A DNA stretch of 64,000 nucleotides from Psettodes erumei. Its lineage: Eukaryota; Chordata; Actinopteri; Pleuronectiformes; Psettodidae. A program made the translations under genes and the position numbers. This document shows, one piece after another, positions 47,395-58,981 of the stretch (the stretch's first letter is position 1; each line of letters starts with the position of its first letter). The notes under the pieces were generated by a model. That model was not told the DNA's origin. It ran no database searches and saw nothing but the letters and a program-made list of their open reading frames with translations. The stretch covers positions 2,791,501 to 2,855,500 of the forward strand of contig JAFBJZ010000344.1 of the NCBI GenBank assembly GCA_016785225.1, given 5' to 3'.

Positions 47395-50162
47395 GGCGCG
47401 TGCCACTTGCCTGCCACCCCATCGCCCGTATGATTGCCCCATCGATCTGAAGCCAGGGGTGACACCCCCTCGAGGTAGGCTGTTCTCCCTGTTGCTCCCC
47501 GAGACTGAAGCGATGGAGAAATACCTTTAGCGAGTCCCTGGCTGCAGGAATCATCCGCCCATCCTCGTCGCCAGCTGGGGCGGGGTTTTTTTTGTTAACA
47601 AGAAGGACGGTTCCCCTCGTCCTTGTATTGATTACCGCAGCCTCAATGATATCACTATCAAGAACCGTTATCCCCTTCTGCTCATGTTCACTGCATTCGA
47701 GCTTCTCCAGGGAGCCACCATTTTTACCAAGTTGGACTTGCGAAATGCCTACCACCTTATACGCATAAGGGAGGGAGATGAATAGAAGACAGCCTTTAAC
47801 ACTCCCACAGGTCACTGGGAGTACCTCGTTATGCCCTTCAGCCTAACTAATGCCCCAGCAGTCTTCCAAGGAATGGTGAACGATGTGTTAAGAGACATGA
47901 TTAACAAGTTTGTCTTTGTCTACCTGGATGACATTTTGATTTTCTCTCGTTCCCCAGAACAACACACAGAGCATGTGCGGCAGGTGCTTAAACGATTGCT
48001 GGAGAATCGGTTGTTCATCAAGGCTGAGAAGTGCAAATTCTCATGCACCAGCACCACCTTTTTGGGGTTCAAGATTTCAGCGGGAAGCATTGGCATGGAT
48101 CCCTCCAAGGTCGAGGCTGTCACCGAATGGCCCCGGCCAGAAGACTGTAAGTCATTGCAGCGCTTCCTGGGATTTGCCAACTTCTATCAAAGATTCATTA
48201 GAAACTACAGCACTGTTGCTGCTCCTCTCACCGCCCTGACCTCCACTAAGGCCAAGTATTCCTGGGGCAGGGAAGCCGAGACTGCATTCCAGCGTATGAA
48301 AAAAATTATTTACTACTGCGCCTATCCTCATTCACCCAGACCCGGAGGCACAGTTCATCGTGGAGGTCGATGCTTCTAGCACTGGGGTGGGGGCTGTCCT
48401 GTCCCAGAGATCATCACAGGATGGAAGGGTGCACCCCTGTGCATTCTTTTCCCATCGCCTAACCCCTACAGAACAGAATTATGACATAGGCAATCGCGAG
48501 CTCTTGGCAGTCAAACTGGCCTTAGACGAATGGAGGCAATGGCTGGAGGGTGCCGGGGTCCCTTTCCTGGTGTGGACAGATCACAAGAACCTGGAATACT
48601 TACGGACGGCCAAGCGGTTAAATCCTCGCCAGGCCAGGTGGGCCATGTTCTTTTCCAGGTTTGACTTCCATCTGGCATATCGCCCGGGTTCCAAGAATGT
48701 CAAACCCGATGCTCTATCCAGAAGGTTTCATCCACCGGGGAAGGACCCAGCTCCTGACACTATTCTCCCATCCAACATTTTCATTAATGCGGTTGACCTC
48801 AAGATTGAGGATTTTGTGAGGCGTGCCCAGGAGGGGTCCGCAGCACCAAGTGGGTGCCTCTATGTACCCGCCTGTGCACGACCCCAGGTCCTTGAGTGGG
48901 GACATGCCTCCAACCTCTCCTGTCACCCGGGGAGAAGTCGCACATATGACTTCATCCTGCGCAAGTTCTGGTGGCCAGATCTAAGAAGAGACATGCAAGA
49001 CTACGTCTCAGCCTGCTCGGTCTGCGCCCAAGCCAAGGTAAATCACCAACCACCACAAGGTCTCCTGCAACCACTACCCACTCCCAGTCATCCCTGGTCA
49101 CATATAGCATTAGATTTCATAACAGGTTTACCCACTTCCAACCACCATTCTTACCATCGTTGACCGGTTCTCTAAGGCCGTACACTTTGTCCCCCTCAAC
49201 AAGTTACCTTCTGCCCAGGAAACAGCCACACTACTCATCCAACATGTAGTCAGATTACATGGCTTCCCCTCCGACATCGTCTCAGACCGCGGCCCCCAAT
49301 TCTCTGCTAGCTTTTGGAAAGCCTTTTGCACTCTCCTAGGTACATCTGTGAGTTTATCCTCTGGTTTTCACCCCCAATCCAATGGCTAGACCGAGCGGGC
49401 TAATCAATCTCTCGAGACTGTCCTTAGGTGCATGTGTGCCAGAAACCCAGCTTCCTGGAGCCAGCAGTTGACATGGGCCGAGTACGCCATAAACAGCCAC
49501 ACCTCTGCCTCGTCCAAATTATCCCCCTTCGAGTGCTGTTTGGGGTACCAGCCTCCTCTGTTCCCGAGTCAGGAGAAAGAGGTGGGGGTTCTGTCTGCTG
49601 AGGCCTTCATCCGCAGATGCAGAAGGACCTGGAGCATTACATGCTCCAATCTGTTGAGAGCGGCTGCTTGGATGAAGGAACGGGCGGACAGGAGGCGTAC
49701 TCCGGCTCCAGTTTATCACGTGGGGCAACGTGTGTGGCTGGCTGCCAAGGACATTCCACTGAAGGGGGGCATGCGTAAGTTGGCTCCTCGCTACATTGGT
49801 CCATTCACCATTATCAAGGTTATCAGCCCCTCTGCAGTCAGACTTAGGCTTCCTGCCACCATGAGTAAGATACACCCCACGTTTCATGTATTAAACCGGT
49901 GGTCACTCACCCCTCGTGTTCTGCCCCTGAGCCCCCTCCTGCCCCCAGCATCATCGAGAATGGGGAAACATACAAGGTCCGGTGCATCCTGGACTGTCGT
50001 CTTTGGGGCCGGGGCCTTCAGTACCTTATTGACTGGGAGGGCTACGGTCCCGAGGAGAGAAGCTGGACACCGGCCAGGTTCATTCTGGACAAAGACATGA
50101 TAAGGGACTTCCACAAGACTCATCCCAAGCCACCTGTTAAAACGCTGAGAGGCGTTTCTTAA
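47374..50162 (+). pseudogene. pol: pol remnant: reverse transcriptase, RNase H, integrase, chromodomain
   Basis: Pieces in several frames. RT, about 47374-48300, has the catalytic YLDD at 47921-47932, with stops near 47528 and 47784. RNase H, about 48350-48760, includes VEVDASSTGVGAVLSQ and TDHKNLEYL. The integrase zinc-binding part and core cover about 48840-49700, with a frameshift near 49140 and a TAG at 49387 where relatives have Gln. The C-terminal module includes RVWLAAKDIPLKGGMRKLAP. The chromodomain, about 49960-50130, includes YLIDWEGYGPEERSWTP and is reached after another frameshift near 49900. The final stop at 50160-50162 adjoins the polypurine tract. It cannot make a full polyprotein. 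Confidence 0.92.
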
Positions 50163-50174
50163 GGGAGGGGGTAC
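50163..50174 (+). promoter_or_regulatory. Polypurine tract of the Gypsy element
   Basis: A GGGAGGGGGTAC run lies directly before the 3' LTR. This is the position and composition expected for the plus-strand primer. Confidence 0.8.
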
Positions 50175-50647
50175 TGTTATGATCCTTTTGGGTTTCTGTC
50201 TGGTGTATTTTCTCCTGGTGTTGCTATCTGTTAGGGCTCCCCCTGGTGTTCTTCCCCTTTTGGTTAATCACCTGGCTAATTCCCTGCACCTGTGTCTTGT
50301 TTGCTCGTCACTCCCCAGTGTACTTAAACCCCTGCCTCACGCTTCCCTGGTGTCGAAACGTGACCATTTCATGCCTGAGCCGAGAACCCTGTACGCTAGC
50401 CTGATCTGTTTCCGTAGACACATTTATGCCTGACCACCGTTTCTTGCCCTAGCCCATTGGATTTGTTTGCTGTTAATCTGGTTTTTGACTTGGACTGTTT
50501 GACTACGCCTCTGGTTTTGCTGCCCTGGTTTTCTGACCCTGATAACGGACTGGTGACACGGATTTTTGGATTTGCGACTTTTGGATTGTTGATAATAAAG
50601 ATCATTGCCAGCACACACTGTCTTGCGCCTGGTTCCTGTACTGATCA
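50175..50647 (+). repeat. 3' LTR of the Gypsy element (3' end truncated)
   Basis: Begins TGTTATGATC like the 5' copy and follows it closely, with about 7 substitutions and a 6-base gap near the start. It stops matching after CTGATCA at 50647, so about 5 terminal bases are missing or replaced. Confidence 0.9.
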
Positions 50648-53246
50648 GCTCCAAGTCATATAAATACAATCTCCATATACCCATTTTATCTTAGGGTCAC
50701 TTGAAACTGCAAAGTATCTCAGCATGCCTTCGGGGAAGAGACACTGTACATCCTAGTTTATCACATGGCTAAATAGACTGGCAAACACATTTACATCTAT
50801 ATAATGCTGAAAGTTTCCAATCTGTCAGAACTGCAGGTCTTTTGATTGTAACTGGAAACCAGATTATCCTAAGGAAACCCACACAGACCACAGGAGAAGG
50901 TGCAAACTTCAGTCACATGGTCTTCAAAATTATGAGCCTTAGAATGTGAAGTGATAGCTACAGTAACCATGTGAGTACAAGTAAAGATATCAATTTATTA
51001 ATTTTGTCAGTTTATTCTGCCCTTATTTAAAAGGTGTCAAATATATATCATCTATATCATTGAACTGGCCTGTACCTCAATGAAAAACACATTTATTGAA
51101 TTTAAAAGGCTGCAGCTTCTTCACAAGCTCTACACATCTGCCACCTTACCTATGCGATGGAAAGAAAGACTGACAACATCCTCATCATCGCCACCAGCAG
51201 GTAAAGTGCATGCACCACCTGACAGCAGTGACTTCAACTGCTGCATTTCTTTTCATTTCTTTTGTATAGCTGCTGAGCTGTTTTTGTTAGATTTCATAAA
51301 AAATGGAGCATATTGGCATCACACTAACACTTGTAATGAAAAAAGAAGGAATGCAGCTGCGACTCTCCTAGTAGTAAAACCTCTACATACTAGTAGCACT
51401 TATTTACAGTTAGAAGAGTAAGCGTGCCACTGTTATTGCTTTCTTTACCTGTGGATGGTACACATCTTCATACCTACATCTGCACATCTAACTAACTTGT
51501 CTGTGCAGTTTTGAATCGGTGAAATATATATCCACTTTCCTCAAGGGGGCTAGGAGATAGAATTGGACCCATTGTCCTGATTACAAATTGAAGTAACTCT
51601 CAACCATTTTGGACCGAGGAATAATAATTAAACCACTTTTCCCAGAATTTTATTCCCTGCCCATTTTTGTCAATAGAGGGGAGCAATGTAAAATTCCATG
51701 AAGCTGGGGTCCCTTTATGTATACTTTTTTAATTGGGGAAAAGCAGTCACCTACTATGAAGCTTCCATCTATAATGCTGCAATTCATTGTGCCCTTGATT
51801 ACAGTGGAAATAGGACAAAACTGGGGCAAATAATCAAACACACTGTCACATTCATACAAACTTTGGGGGCATCATATTTTGACTTAGGTGATTACTTATT
51901 GATATTTCCTGGCCTCTGCTTTATATTACTTAAAAGATGGGTTCGCAGAATAGATGGAACTAATGGAGCTGAACTGATGCCCTCTTCAGGCCTCTGCTTT
52001 ATTTTCATATGACTTACACAAGAGAAAAAGGGGGGGTTCAATTTCCAGGCAATGTTCAGGGTTATATTTCTTGTGATTTATCAGGTATGTCTCTGCTAAA
52101 TTTTGTGTTAGGTCTGTGTTTTTCCTTTCTTTCATTACAAAGTATAATACAAGGTATACCTTTATTTTTTTTTTAAGTTATAGCTAAGGTTCAGGAAATC
52201 CATTTCCTTTTGATAATGAATGCTGCCACTTACAAGGACAAGAGAGGGGAGCAGATAGAGGGTTATTTTGTGTTAAGCTCAGCTTTTGTTTGGTATTTCT
52301 TTCATTCATCATGCATTTAATTGAATCTGCATTAGGAAACAGTCACTTGTATATTGTAGAAGGAAATATTGGCAAGAGTGAAATATAGATAAGTTTAAAA
52401 TAATGGAAGAGTGCCCTTGTGCCTTTCACTGTTGGTAGGCACCCTCATTATATAAGCCAGGTGGGCAGCAGTGTTGAGGGTGGCAGAGAGTGTGTCTGAT
52501 GTTGTTGGTCTGTTTTTTTTCCCTTTGTATATTATGCTGGGGGAAACGGAGCTCAGGGGGGGTCGTGTCTTTACACTTCAATCCTGCTGGTTCTTGTCCT
52601 GTTTGTATGGGTTCACAACCTTCAAATATTTAAGTACAGGAGTATTGTGGAATCAACTTAGAATTTTTCATTAGCTTTATGTGACTATATAGCTTTTGTA
52701 CTTTCAATTTAAAATCTGTATTTTTTGAGAACTTATACACACAAGTTGTTGCTGGCTCACAGTCTTGACCCAAAGTGATGAGGGAAATGAATGAAATATG
52801 AAGGTTAACTCAACCCATTAAATTAAGCTTTTAAATGTACAAAACTAACATTTTAGAAGGTTTCCGAGTGTGCACATGTTTGAGACTCCACTTTTTAGTT
52901 TGAGGAAATCCTTTCACTCGTATTTAAGTTGAATGAAGTTATAGTTTACAGCGCATATATCAGCCTCCCAAAAAAAGGAAAATATATAGTATAATGGATT
53001 TTAATTGAGCTATGGTTTATAATTCTATACAAAGCATCTGTCAATTTTTCATGGGATATGTAATTGCAGGATCTACCAGAGAGTGATTTAATGCTTTGTA
53101 TATTATTTTACAAGGATTGTACATTTTTTTAAGTCCCAGAATGTTGGGTGTGCCTTTTTATATGCTATTTGGAGCATTGGACACTTGAATGTTGCTGGCA
53201 CTTCCCAGCTGGATCACAGGGGTTTTAAACCATGGTGATTGCAAAG

Positions 53247-53284
53247 ATATTTATATTTATATTATTTATATATATATATATATA
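53247..53284. repeat. (TA)n-rich low-complexity run
   Basis: TTTATAT units pass into about 8 TA units. Confidence 0.8.
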
Positions 53285-56200
53285 GGCCGTGTGTGTATAT
53301 ATTTGCAGGTGGGGGCACTGCTAACATAGAATTTCATTGCTCTCATTTCTGCTGGAAGTGATGTGAAAAATCAATAATTACGTGCCAGTCCTCTGTCACA
53401 GTTAGTTAAGCTTACACGTGAGAACAGGTGCACACAAAGCAAAGCAAAACAGTGAAGAATTAATCCCACAATGCACCTTCTATACAGGCACCATATGTTA
53501 CACTGTTCCACTCTAGATGAACTTAAGAATGTTATCTATATATAAATATCTGCAGTATTTAGTAAATTCATGTTTCGTAATAGCAGCTGTTATTTTGTAG
53601 ATCAGTCCAGCTGTGAGTGCTATCGGCGCAGCAAGGCTTCAACTCTTCCACCACATTAATAACAGACTCACTCTTCCCATTGATCTCAAGATCAGAGAAT
53701 GTATGTATCCATGCATTTCTCCCACATCCATGTTTTCTAATTTACATATAGATTAAAACTGGCATAGCATGCAGTATCAAAGATAAGACATTTTCAAGTT
53801 ACTGTATGTGGAAACTTGTACAGGAATAGCTAAATTATCAGTGACTCACTAAATTCAATATTTCATCATGTTACCACCATAAAATGCTTCATTCAGTTGA
53901 GGTTCCAGTAAAATTAATCTGTGAGAGTTGTTTTGTAGGAACAATGAATGTCCTTTTTTCCCCCCACATATATTTCTTACCTGACTGTTATTGGTTTTCA
54001 CCCAATTCTTCCCCATCGTAACCACCAAACATGGAACAAAGTTTATTCAAAGATGTTACACACAAGTATAGTTGCTTTTTACAACTACAATACTTGTGCA
54101 CAAAGTTTAAGCCAAATTTAAGCCACTAAATGTATTAGGGAAGTCCTGAGGAACTGTCTTGCTGTGTTTGTGTGGAAAATTCCTTTTATCATTCTCAGCT
54201 CACTGATCTATTGCTTTCTGTGGGGGCTTCCACATTTTTACTCATCACTTTTTTTATAACTGCCCTCAGTCATCAATGTTACAACACCATCCTTAGTTCA
54301 ATTCATGGTTTTTTAAGCTGTCACTCCAACATAAACAACATAAACATACAAAGTACAAAGTAACATATAGCAAATCTGTTTTTCACAAGCATACTCACTG
54401 TATAATACTCCATCATGTGAGTAGAGAACCATTTAATAAATAACTACTCAGTTTAACACTTTACAGATCAGCTTACATGCTACAAATTAACAACATTCCC
54501 CCAAAAAACACAGTTACTTAAATACAGACAAGAGCCACACTCAACACACTGTAATGACTGTATGAAGAATTAGAAATTTGGCAACATGGGCAGCATTTTT
54601 AAATGAAATTAAGTCAAAAACATATTAGTTATTTACACACTGAAGCTGATTTCATTTCTTATTTCACATTAATGACCTTTGTCCTTTCTGAAGGGGCAAG
54701 AGGATTCTTTAATTTTGCCAGAGGACAGACAAAAAGCTTTTGTCATTTCATCATTTTTCTTGTTATTTTTTTTGTCAAATTAATGGACCTTAATAACTTT
54801 AATATTGTGGAGTTGGCTTTCCTTTTTAATACATACCTTGTTCAACTGTAATGTTTTACAAAAAGGCCTTACAAGCAGCCAGTGAATGAATACTGTTACC
54901 GATAAAAAATGCTTGTTTTGTTAAGAAAAGCATAATTAATATTCTTCCCAGTCCTCTCTCGTCCTGACTAACTACAGAGAGCTGCAGCATTTCCTTGCGA
55001 GGCGAAGTTTGCGTTAAAGGCTTTTTCTGTATTCGTGCCAGACCACTTTGATGTCCATGCTGTGCATTATCTTATCATGGACATTCATTTCTTTCTACCC
55101 TCTGTGGCCATCACAATTAATTCTTTGACAACACCATTACACCTTGAATGCAGCTTTCATCTCAAGCCATGGTTCAGTCTGCTCCAGCTTCTCTCTGTGT
55201 GGGTGTTTTGAGTGTATGTGTGTGTATGTGAATTCACACATGTAAGAAAGGAGGAGATCAAGTGGCATGCAAGGCAATATTTTCACTATGTGTAATTCTT
55301 TTGAAGATAATTCATTACTGCTTTCAAGGTGTGACCAACTGGATTGTTTCCCTTTCTGCATTTTCTGAGACAAATTCAGAATTAATTGTCAAGCTGCAAC
55401 CACATACGCCTTTGACCCACTGTGATTGATTTAATTTAAATGTTTATGTGGGAGACTCACAATAGCGAGTCATAACTAAAAGCAGAGAACCATTGTGGAC
55501 ACAACGGGTAACATCTCATGCTACAAGAAAGAAATTGACAGTAATTCCATGAAACTGCTGAAACAATAAAGATTCAGATATAACCATTTCAATGCCAGGA
55601 ACCCTATACATGGAGAGACACTTTGCTCAAAGAATTTCAATTTAAATTCCAGAAAAAATCTCCAAAGAAAGGTCTCCAAAGATGAAATATTACAGTTTGT
55701 CATGCTGAATTATGGAGAAATGTGCAGAAAATGACCAAAAAAAAAACTCATAAAAACTGAGGATTGGATTTGAAAATTCCATTTTCTGTATTTGAACTTT
55801 GACAAAGTTTCTCTTGTGTCCGCCCTGTGCTCCAAGAAATCACAAAGAAACAAAGACTAAAGGTTGGGAGGATTGTGTAGAAAAACGTTGGGAAGGCTGC
55901 ACTTGATGTGACCAGCATGGATGTGAACATCCTCCAGCACCTTTGAAAGTGAAAGTCGCCCTTTCCCCTGCTAGCGTTCCATTTCAAATCCAGTCCACCA
56001 AAATGCAGGGACAAAACGACAGTAAATGTGTCATTATAGCGTGATAAATGTGATAAGCGTGCTGGAATGCGTTGACAACGTACAGAATACGTAGTGCATG
56101 CTGTGTACAGACAGAGTGAAAAATATTTACTGCCAAGGCTACTTAAGGGAAACTTAACTATAGGAAACACTGTGGTTCAAAATGCTTAAATGTGCATTAA

Positions 56201-56747
56201 CTGGAACCCCAGGGTATTGAAAGAGCATTTTCATTCACAGTAGTGTTTTTTGTATTTTTTAAATTTCTAGTTATCTTCATTTCAAACACCATCCCTGTTG
56301 TTTTGATAAATACAGGACTCCTCAGAAATATCTTCTATCAGCAGCTGTGTTCATTGTTGCCAACAGAATACCAAATCGTGGATGGTATGGATCCATCTTC
56401 GTGATAACTTGTGCATCTAGTATTTCAAATGTATTTGACTTTTTCTAGAAATACTGTCTTAAGCATAAGCTACTCACTTAACTCTCGTATTCAGAAATGA
56501 TGATGATCATGAGGCGCATTGTGCTTTGTCATAACATTGCATAGTGGTTCCTAGTTCATGATTTTAAATTAAATGGTAAAAGTAATTAAATACATTTTGT
56601 ATTTTATCAGTTGTGAATGACAAAGCAAAGCATTTGGAACATGTACAAATGAGATGTGTGAGGCGTGTGTATTAATAGATTTTTAACAAAATGTCACTTC
56701 CTCATCAAGCAGCACTCACTAATGTGCGCATTTCGAGATCAATAACC

Positions 56748-56778
56748 AAACAACAACAACAACAACAACAAAACAACC
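56748..56778. repeat. (CAA)n microsatellite
   Basis: About 8 CAA/ACA units with flanking A-rich sequence. Confidence 0.85.
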
Positions 56779-56911
56779 CAAACTGCCCTTTTTGTTCAGG
56801 GTAGTCTAAAGCAAACCGAAAACAATGGCGCACTTCAAGAAATGAAGGCATTTTAATTTCTGAGACATGGTGTTTGCGCCCCTACATTGTTCAAAGCAAC
56901 AATATGTGAGT

Positions 56912-56913
<2 letters not shown>

Positions 56914-56942
<29 letters not shown>
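56914..56942. repeat. (GT)n microsatellite
   Basis: About 14 GT units upstream of the opsin gene. Confidence 0.9.
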
Positions 56943-56945
<3 letters not shown>

Positions 56946-56984
56946 TCATTTGTAATTGACGTCATTAATTGATCGGAGCAGCAC

Positions 56985-57200
56985 AGTCTGCGGGATCTGA
57001 AGCTCCAGCTCATTATAGTGAAGCCTCCTGCTTCCAGTCAGTATGATAGGTGCGAACATCTCTGGGAGTTCACTTGGTTGCAGAAATAGTGAACGGAGGA
57101 AAGGTTGAAAAGTCATTCGGCAAACTCACTGGCACCTTCACTGGATCGAGAACAGCATTAGTAGACTCGGATTTGGGCATTTTAACTCTTACTCCCCGAG
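56985..57200 (+). other. Candidate non-coding first exon of the opsin gene
   Basis: A locally GC-richer segment ends at a good donor (CCCCGAG|gtaagg at 57201). The opsin ATG at 58982 is directly preceded by an acceptor-like 'ctgtttgtcag'. The two could join into a 5' UTR exon pair. The alternative is the TATA box close to the ATG. Confidence 0.25.
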
Positions 57201-58938
57201 GTAAGGCATTTTTTCCCATTACATAAAATAATTAGTGGTCTCGAGTAGTACATTATGTCAAAGGCGCTAAATGACTGAAATATATGGCGAAATCTTTGCA
57301 TCAGTAACAGCTATCGTTTGTCAGTTTTCTCTTTTGAGATTTCCACATTAGTCAGTCGTGTTACCTCTATTACACGAAAGAAACATTCAAACATATTATA
57401 GCGTTTTTATTCGAGCAAAATAAGCATGCGTCTGGATCACTATTGGGTTTTTAAGCACGGAGTCTCAATTTATTTCATCAAAATTACACAACTAACGTAA
57501 AGTACAGGACGTCGCAGCTGCCTCATTCAGCGCTATGGGCTTTGACAGTTCTGTCATGGGCAGATTGTGAATCTTTTATGTTGGCAGACACATTTATAGA
57601 CAAATATCTTTATGCGATGGAGGTCATTTTTAAATGGTGATTCATGTTTGTGTTGTAAATTGTTGAAAAATTAAAAAAAAAGAAAAAGAAATTTTCTCAA
57701 TAGTCAGCGTGTTGGTGGTATTTAAACATTGTTAAAGGGACAGGACACAAATGAACATGCTCATGGGAGAAAAATTTGAACAACAATTGATGTAATACAC
57801 CAGTATTTAAGTATTAAAGCAGTATGAACGTATTAAAAGAAGAATCTCCATGGTATCGTTTTTGGAGAGCCACAGAGAAACTTCCTACACACTGGAAAGA
57901 TATTCAGCAAATTTATTGTTACACCTGTAAAATCGGAAGGATTCATTGTTTGGTTTTTGGGTGTCACACAGTTAGTATTAATTTTTTTTCAATCTTAGCA
58001 GCTCTTGAAGGTTTCATCTCTAGCAAGACCATGTTCATGTATACAACTTGTGTAGTTCAGCAACCTATAGCTGACCAGACAGTGACAGATTAAAACAGAT
58101 AAGAATACAGTGGAGAAGCAAGGATTGAACTCTGGCAGTGTTTCATTTAATGCCTTTACTTTGTTCCATTTGGTAGCGTTATTACAAAAAGATCTTATTT
58201 GAGAAAAGGAGAGTTTGTCTATCTAAGCAATATCAAGTACAGTGTTGCCAGCTGCTGTTGGCTCTTACCAAGACCAGAGTGTGGATAGTCAATCAAAACA
58301 GGTGAACAGAGTGAGAAAGAGACACGCATACCCACAAAAATACTCACATACAACAACAGAAGGTAGAAAAGGGGAGAATGGACCAGTTACAAAGTCTGCT
58401 GCAAGCCTAACTGGATTTGGTTAAAGTAAACGTCACTGATGCGGATACAAAAACTGATACACTACAGTATTCGTTAAAGAGGGATAATTCTCTGAATGGT
58501 TGAGGGACATTTATGTTAGTGAGGAATGATATAGGCCTGTATTATTGAAATAACCTCTCCCCAAAAGTAACATAACACAAACACACAAACACACCCATGC
58601 TCACAAGGCATCCACACTGACTTCTCATGTGAACAAACCATTTGATCCACAGTCAGCAGAAGGTCAATATGGTCACTGAAAACATTCAGGAGCACAAGAG
58701 AGCTCTGAGTGTATGAAAGCACTTTGTCTAATCTGAAACACTTGTGACTTGTAAAGATTACCTACACTGAATAAAGTAGCTGACATAAAACACTTTGATT
58801 TGTAAAATGGTCTACAGCAAACCACTTACAAAGGTGCACATCCCCATCTGTAACTTTCTTCTTTGGTTCAACATCTGTAAGAGGCCAAAGTCTGGCTTTA
58901 AATGCGCTGACTGAAAGTTATACCTTGGCAGTATACTG

Positions 58939-58947
58939 TATATAAAG
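58939..58947 (+). promoter_or_regulatory. TATA box before the opsin ATG
   Basis: TATATAAAG lies about 35 bases before the ATG at 58982, so transcription from it would start near 58968 and leave a very short leader. It competes with the model of an upstream non-coding exon. Confidence 0.35.
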
Positions 58948-58981
58948 ACAGTCCCTAACACTGCTCTGATCTGTTTGTCAG

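Larger units (their letters stand above)
45875..50647 (+). mobile_element. Ty3/Gypsy LTR retrotransposon, chromovirus type, disabled copy
   Basis: A 4.77-kb element with two direct LTRs (484 and 473 bases), a gag-like frame, broken pol with reverse transcriptase, RNase H and integrase, and a C-terminal chromodomain, in the order typical of Ty3/Gypsy chromoviruses. A purine-rich tract abuts the 3' LTR. No tRNA-type primer binding site follows the 5' LTR. Coding capacity is lost through stops, frameshifts and a deletion across the gag-protease boundary. The LTRs differ by only about 7 substitutions and one 6-base gap by hand alignment. No target-site duplication is visible and the last bases of the 3' LTR are missing. 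It lies between mep1b and the opsin gene. Confidence 0.93.
50648..56985. other. Intergenic AT-rich region, no gene seen
   Basis: Only short open frames without recognisable domains on either strand. It contains a TA-rich run near 53247-53284 and small microsatellites at 56748 and 56914. Distal regulatory elements for mep1b or the opsin may be present but cannot be recognised by eye. Confidence 0.65.
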
